Part shown: piece after piece, positions 19,891 through 20,000 of the stretch
Layout of the letters: the number at the start of each line of letters is the position of its first letter
How positions within the stretch are numbered: the stretch's first letter is position 1
Source of the DNA: Chrysomallon squamiferum
Taxonomy: Eukaryota > Mollusca > Gastropoda > Neomphalida > Peltospiridae
Direction: 5' to 3'
DNA length: 20,000 bases
Assembly (NCBI GenBank): GCA_012295275.1
Contig: CM022672.1
Span: 10,290,404 to 10,310,403 of the forward strand
Translations under genes and position numbers: made by a program
Notes under the pieces: generated by a model
What the model saw: the letters and a program-made list of their open reading frames with translations, nothing else
Databases searched by the model: none
Told to the model about the DNA's origin: nothing

Positions 19891-19898
19891 CTCTAAAA
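19891..19898. repeat. Right target-site duplication of the hAT element
   Basis: CTCTAAAA, differing from the left copy only at the last base. Confidence 0.8.
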
Positions 19899-20000
19899 AT
19901 TACGCTAATTTACTACATATATATATATTTTTTTTTTTTTTTAAAAGTAAAATAAGACCAATTATCAGATTATTTTTTTTAAGGGAATTTCTTAAAAAGA
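19899..20000. other. AT-rich window edge
   Basis: (AT)n-T13 low complexity at about 19915-19942; nothing else is seen. Confidence 0.5.

Overview
The window reads as non-bacterial, intron-rich animal DNA. It is strongly AT-biased, has no operons or tightly packed genes, and is broken up by many long perfect microsatellites: (TC)n, (GA)n, (GT)n, (ATGT)n, (ATCC)n, (ATT)n, (AT)n and poly-T runs of 26-28. The only certain coding pieces are isolated exons with consensus splice sites. Long introns, dense tetranucleotide arrays and tandem PAN/Apple exons would suit a lophotrochozoan, possibly a cephalopod mollusc. That placement is inference from texture and cannot be proved from the window.

Layout. 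At 161-403 and 1950-2195, on the minus strand, lie two consecutive phase 1-1 exons, each coding one complete PAN/Apple-type domain with four cysteines, separated by a 1546-bp intron. Transcription runs right to left, so the 1950-2195 exon comes first. They belong to a secreted or cell-surface multi-PAN protein whose other exons are outside the window or not recognised. Inside the intron sits a 270-bp purine-rich tract and a short unrecognised minus-strand open frame (1216-1380). At 3987-4253 on the minus strand is a CpG-bearing open frame with a stop codon and an AATAAA 194 bp downstream, a candidate terminal exon of an unrecognised gene.

From 4.4 kb to the right end the sequence is mostly AT-rich non-coding DNA and simple repeats. 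Scattered through it are short, non-repetitive, relatively GC-rich islets (6.3-6.5, 7.2-7.4, 11.5-11.8, 13.0-13.2, 15.2-15.4, 16.9-17.3, 18.88-18.97 and 19.56-19.61 kb). Several contain open frames with credible splice signals, the best being a 90-nt plus-strand exon candidate at 18877-18966. None could be assigned to a family, and they may equally be conserved non-coding elements.

Mobile DNA. At 19656-19890 is a well-supported 235-bp non-autonomous hAT-type transposon, with 18-bp imperfect terminal inverted repeats and a 7/8-matching 8-bp target-site duplication. A tRNA-like, probably SINE-derived fragment lies at 6061-6158 (minus). A diverged dispersed repeat occurs twice, at 11001-11101 and 12158-12275.

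I found no evidence of a new multi-gene system. The points most worth following are the PAN exon pair, the hAT element and the unassigned coding-like islets.
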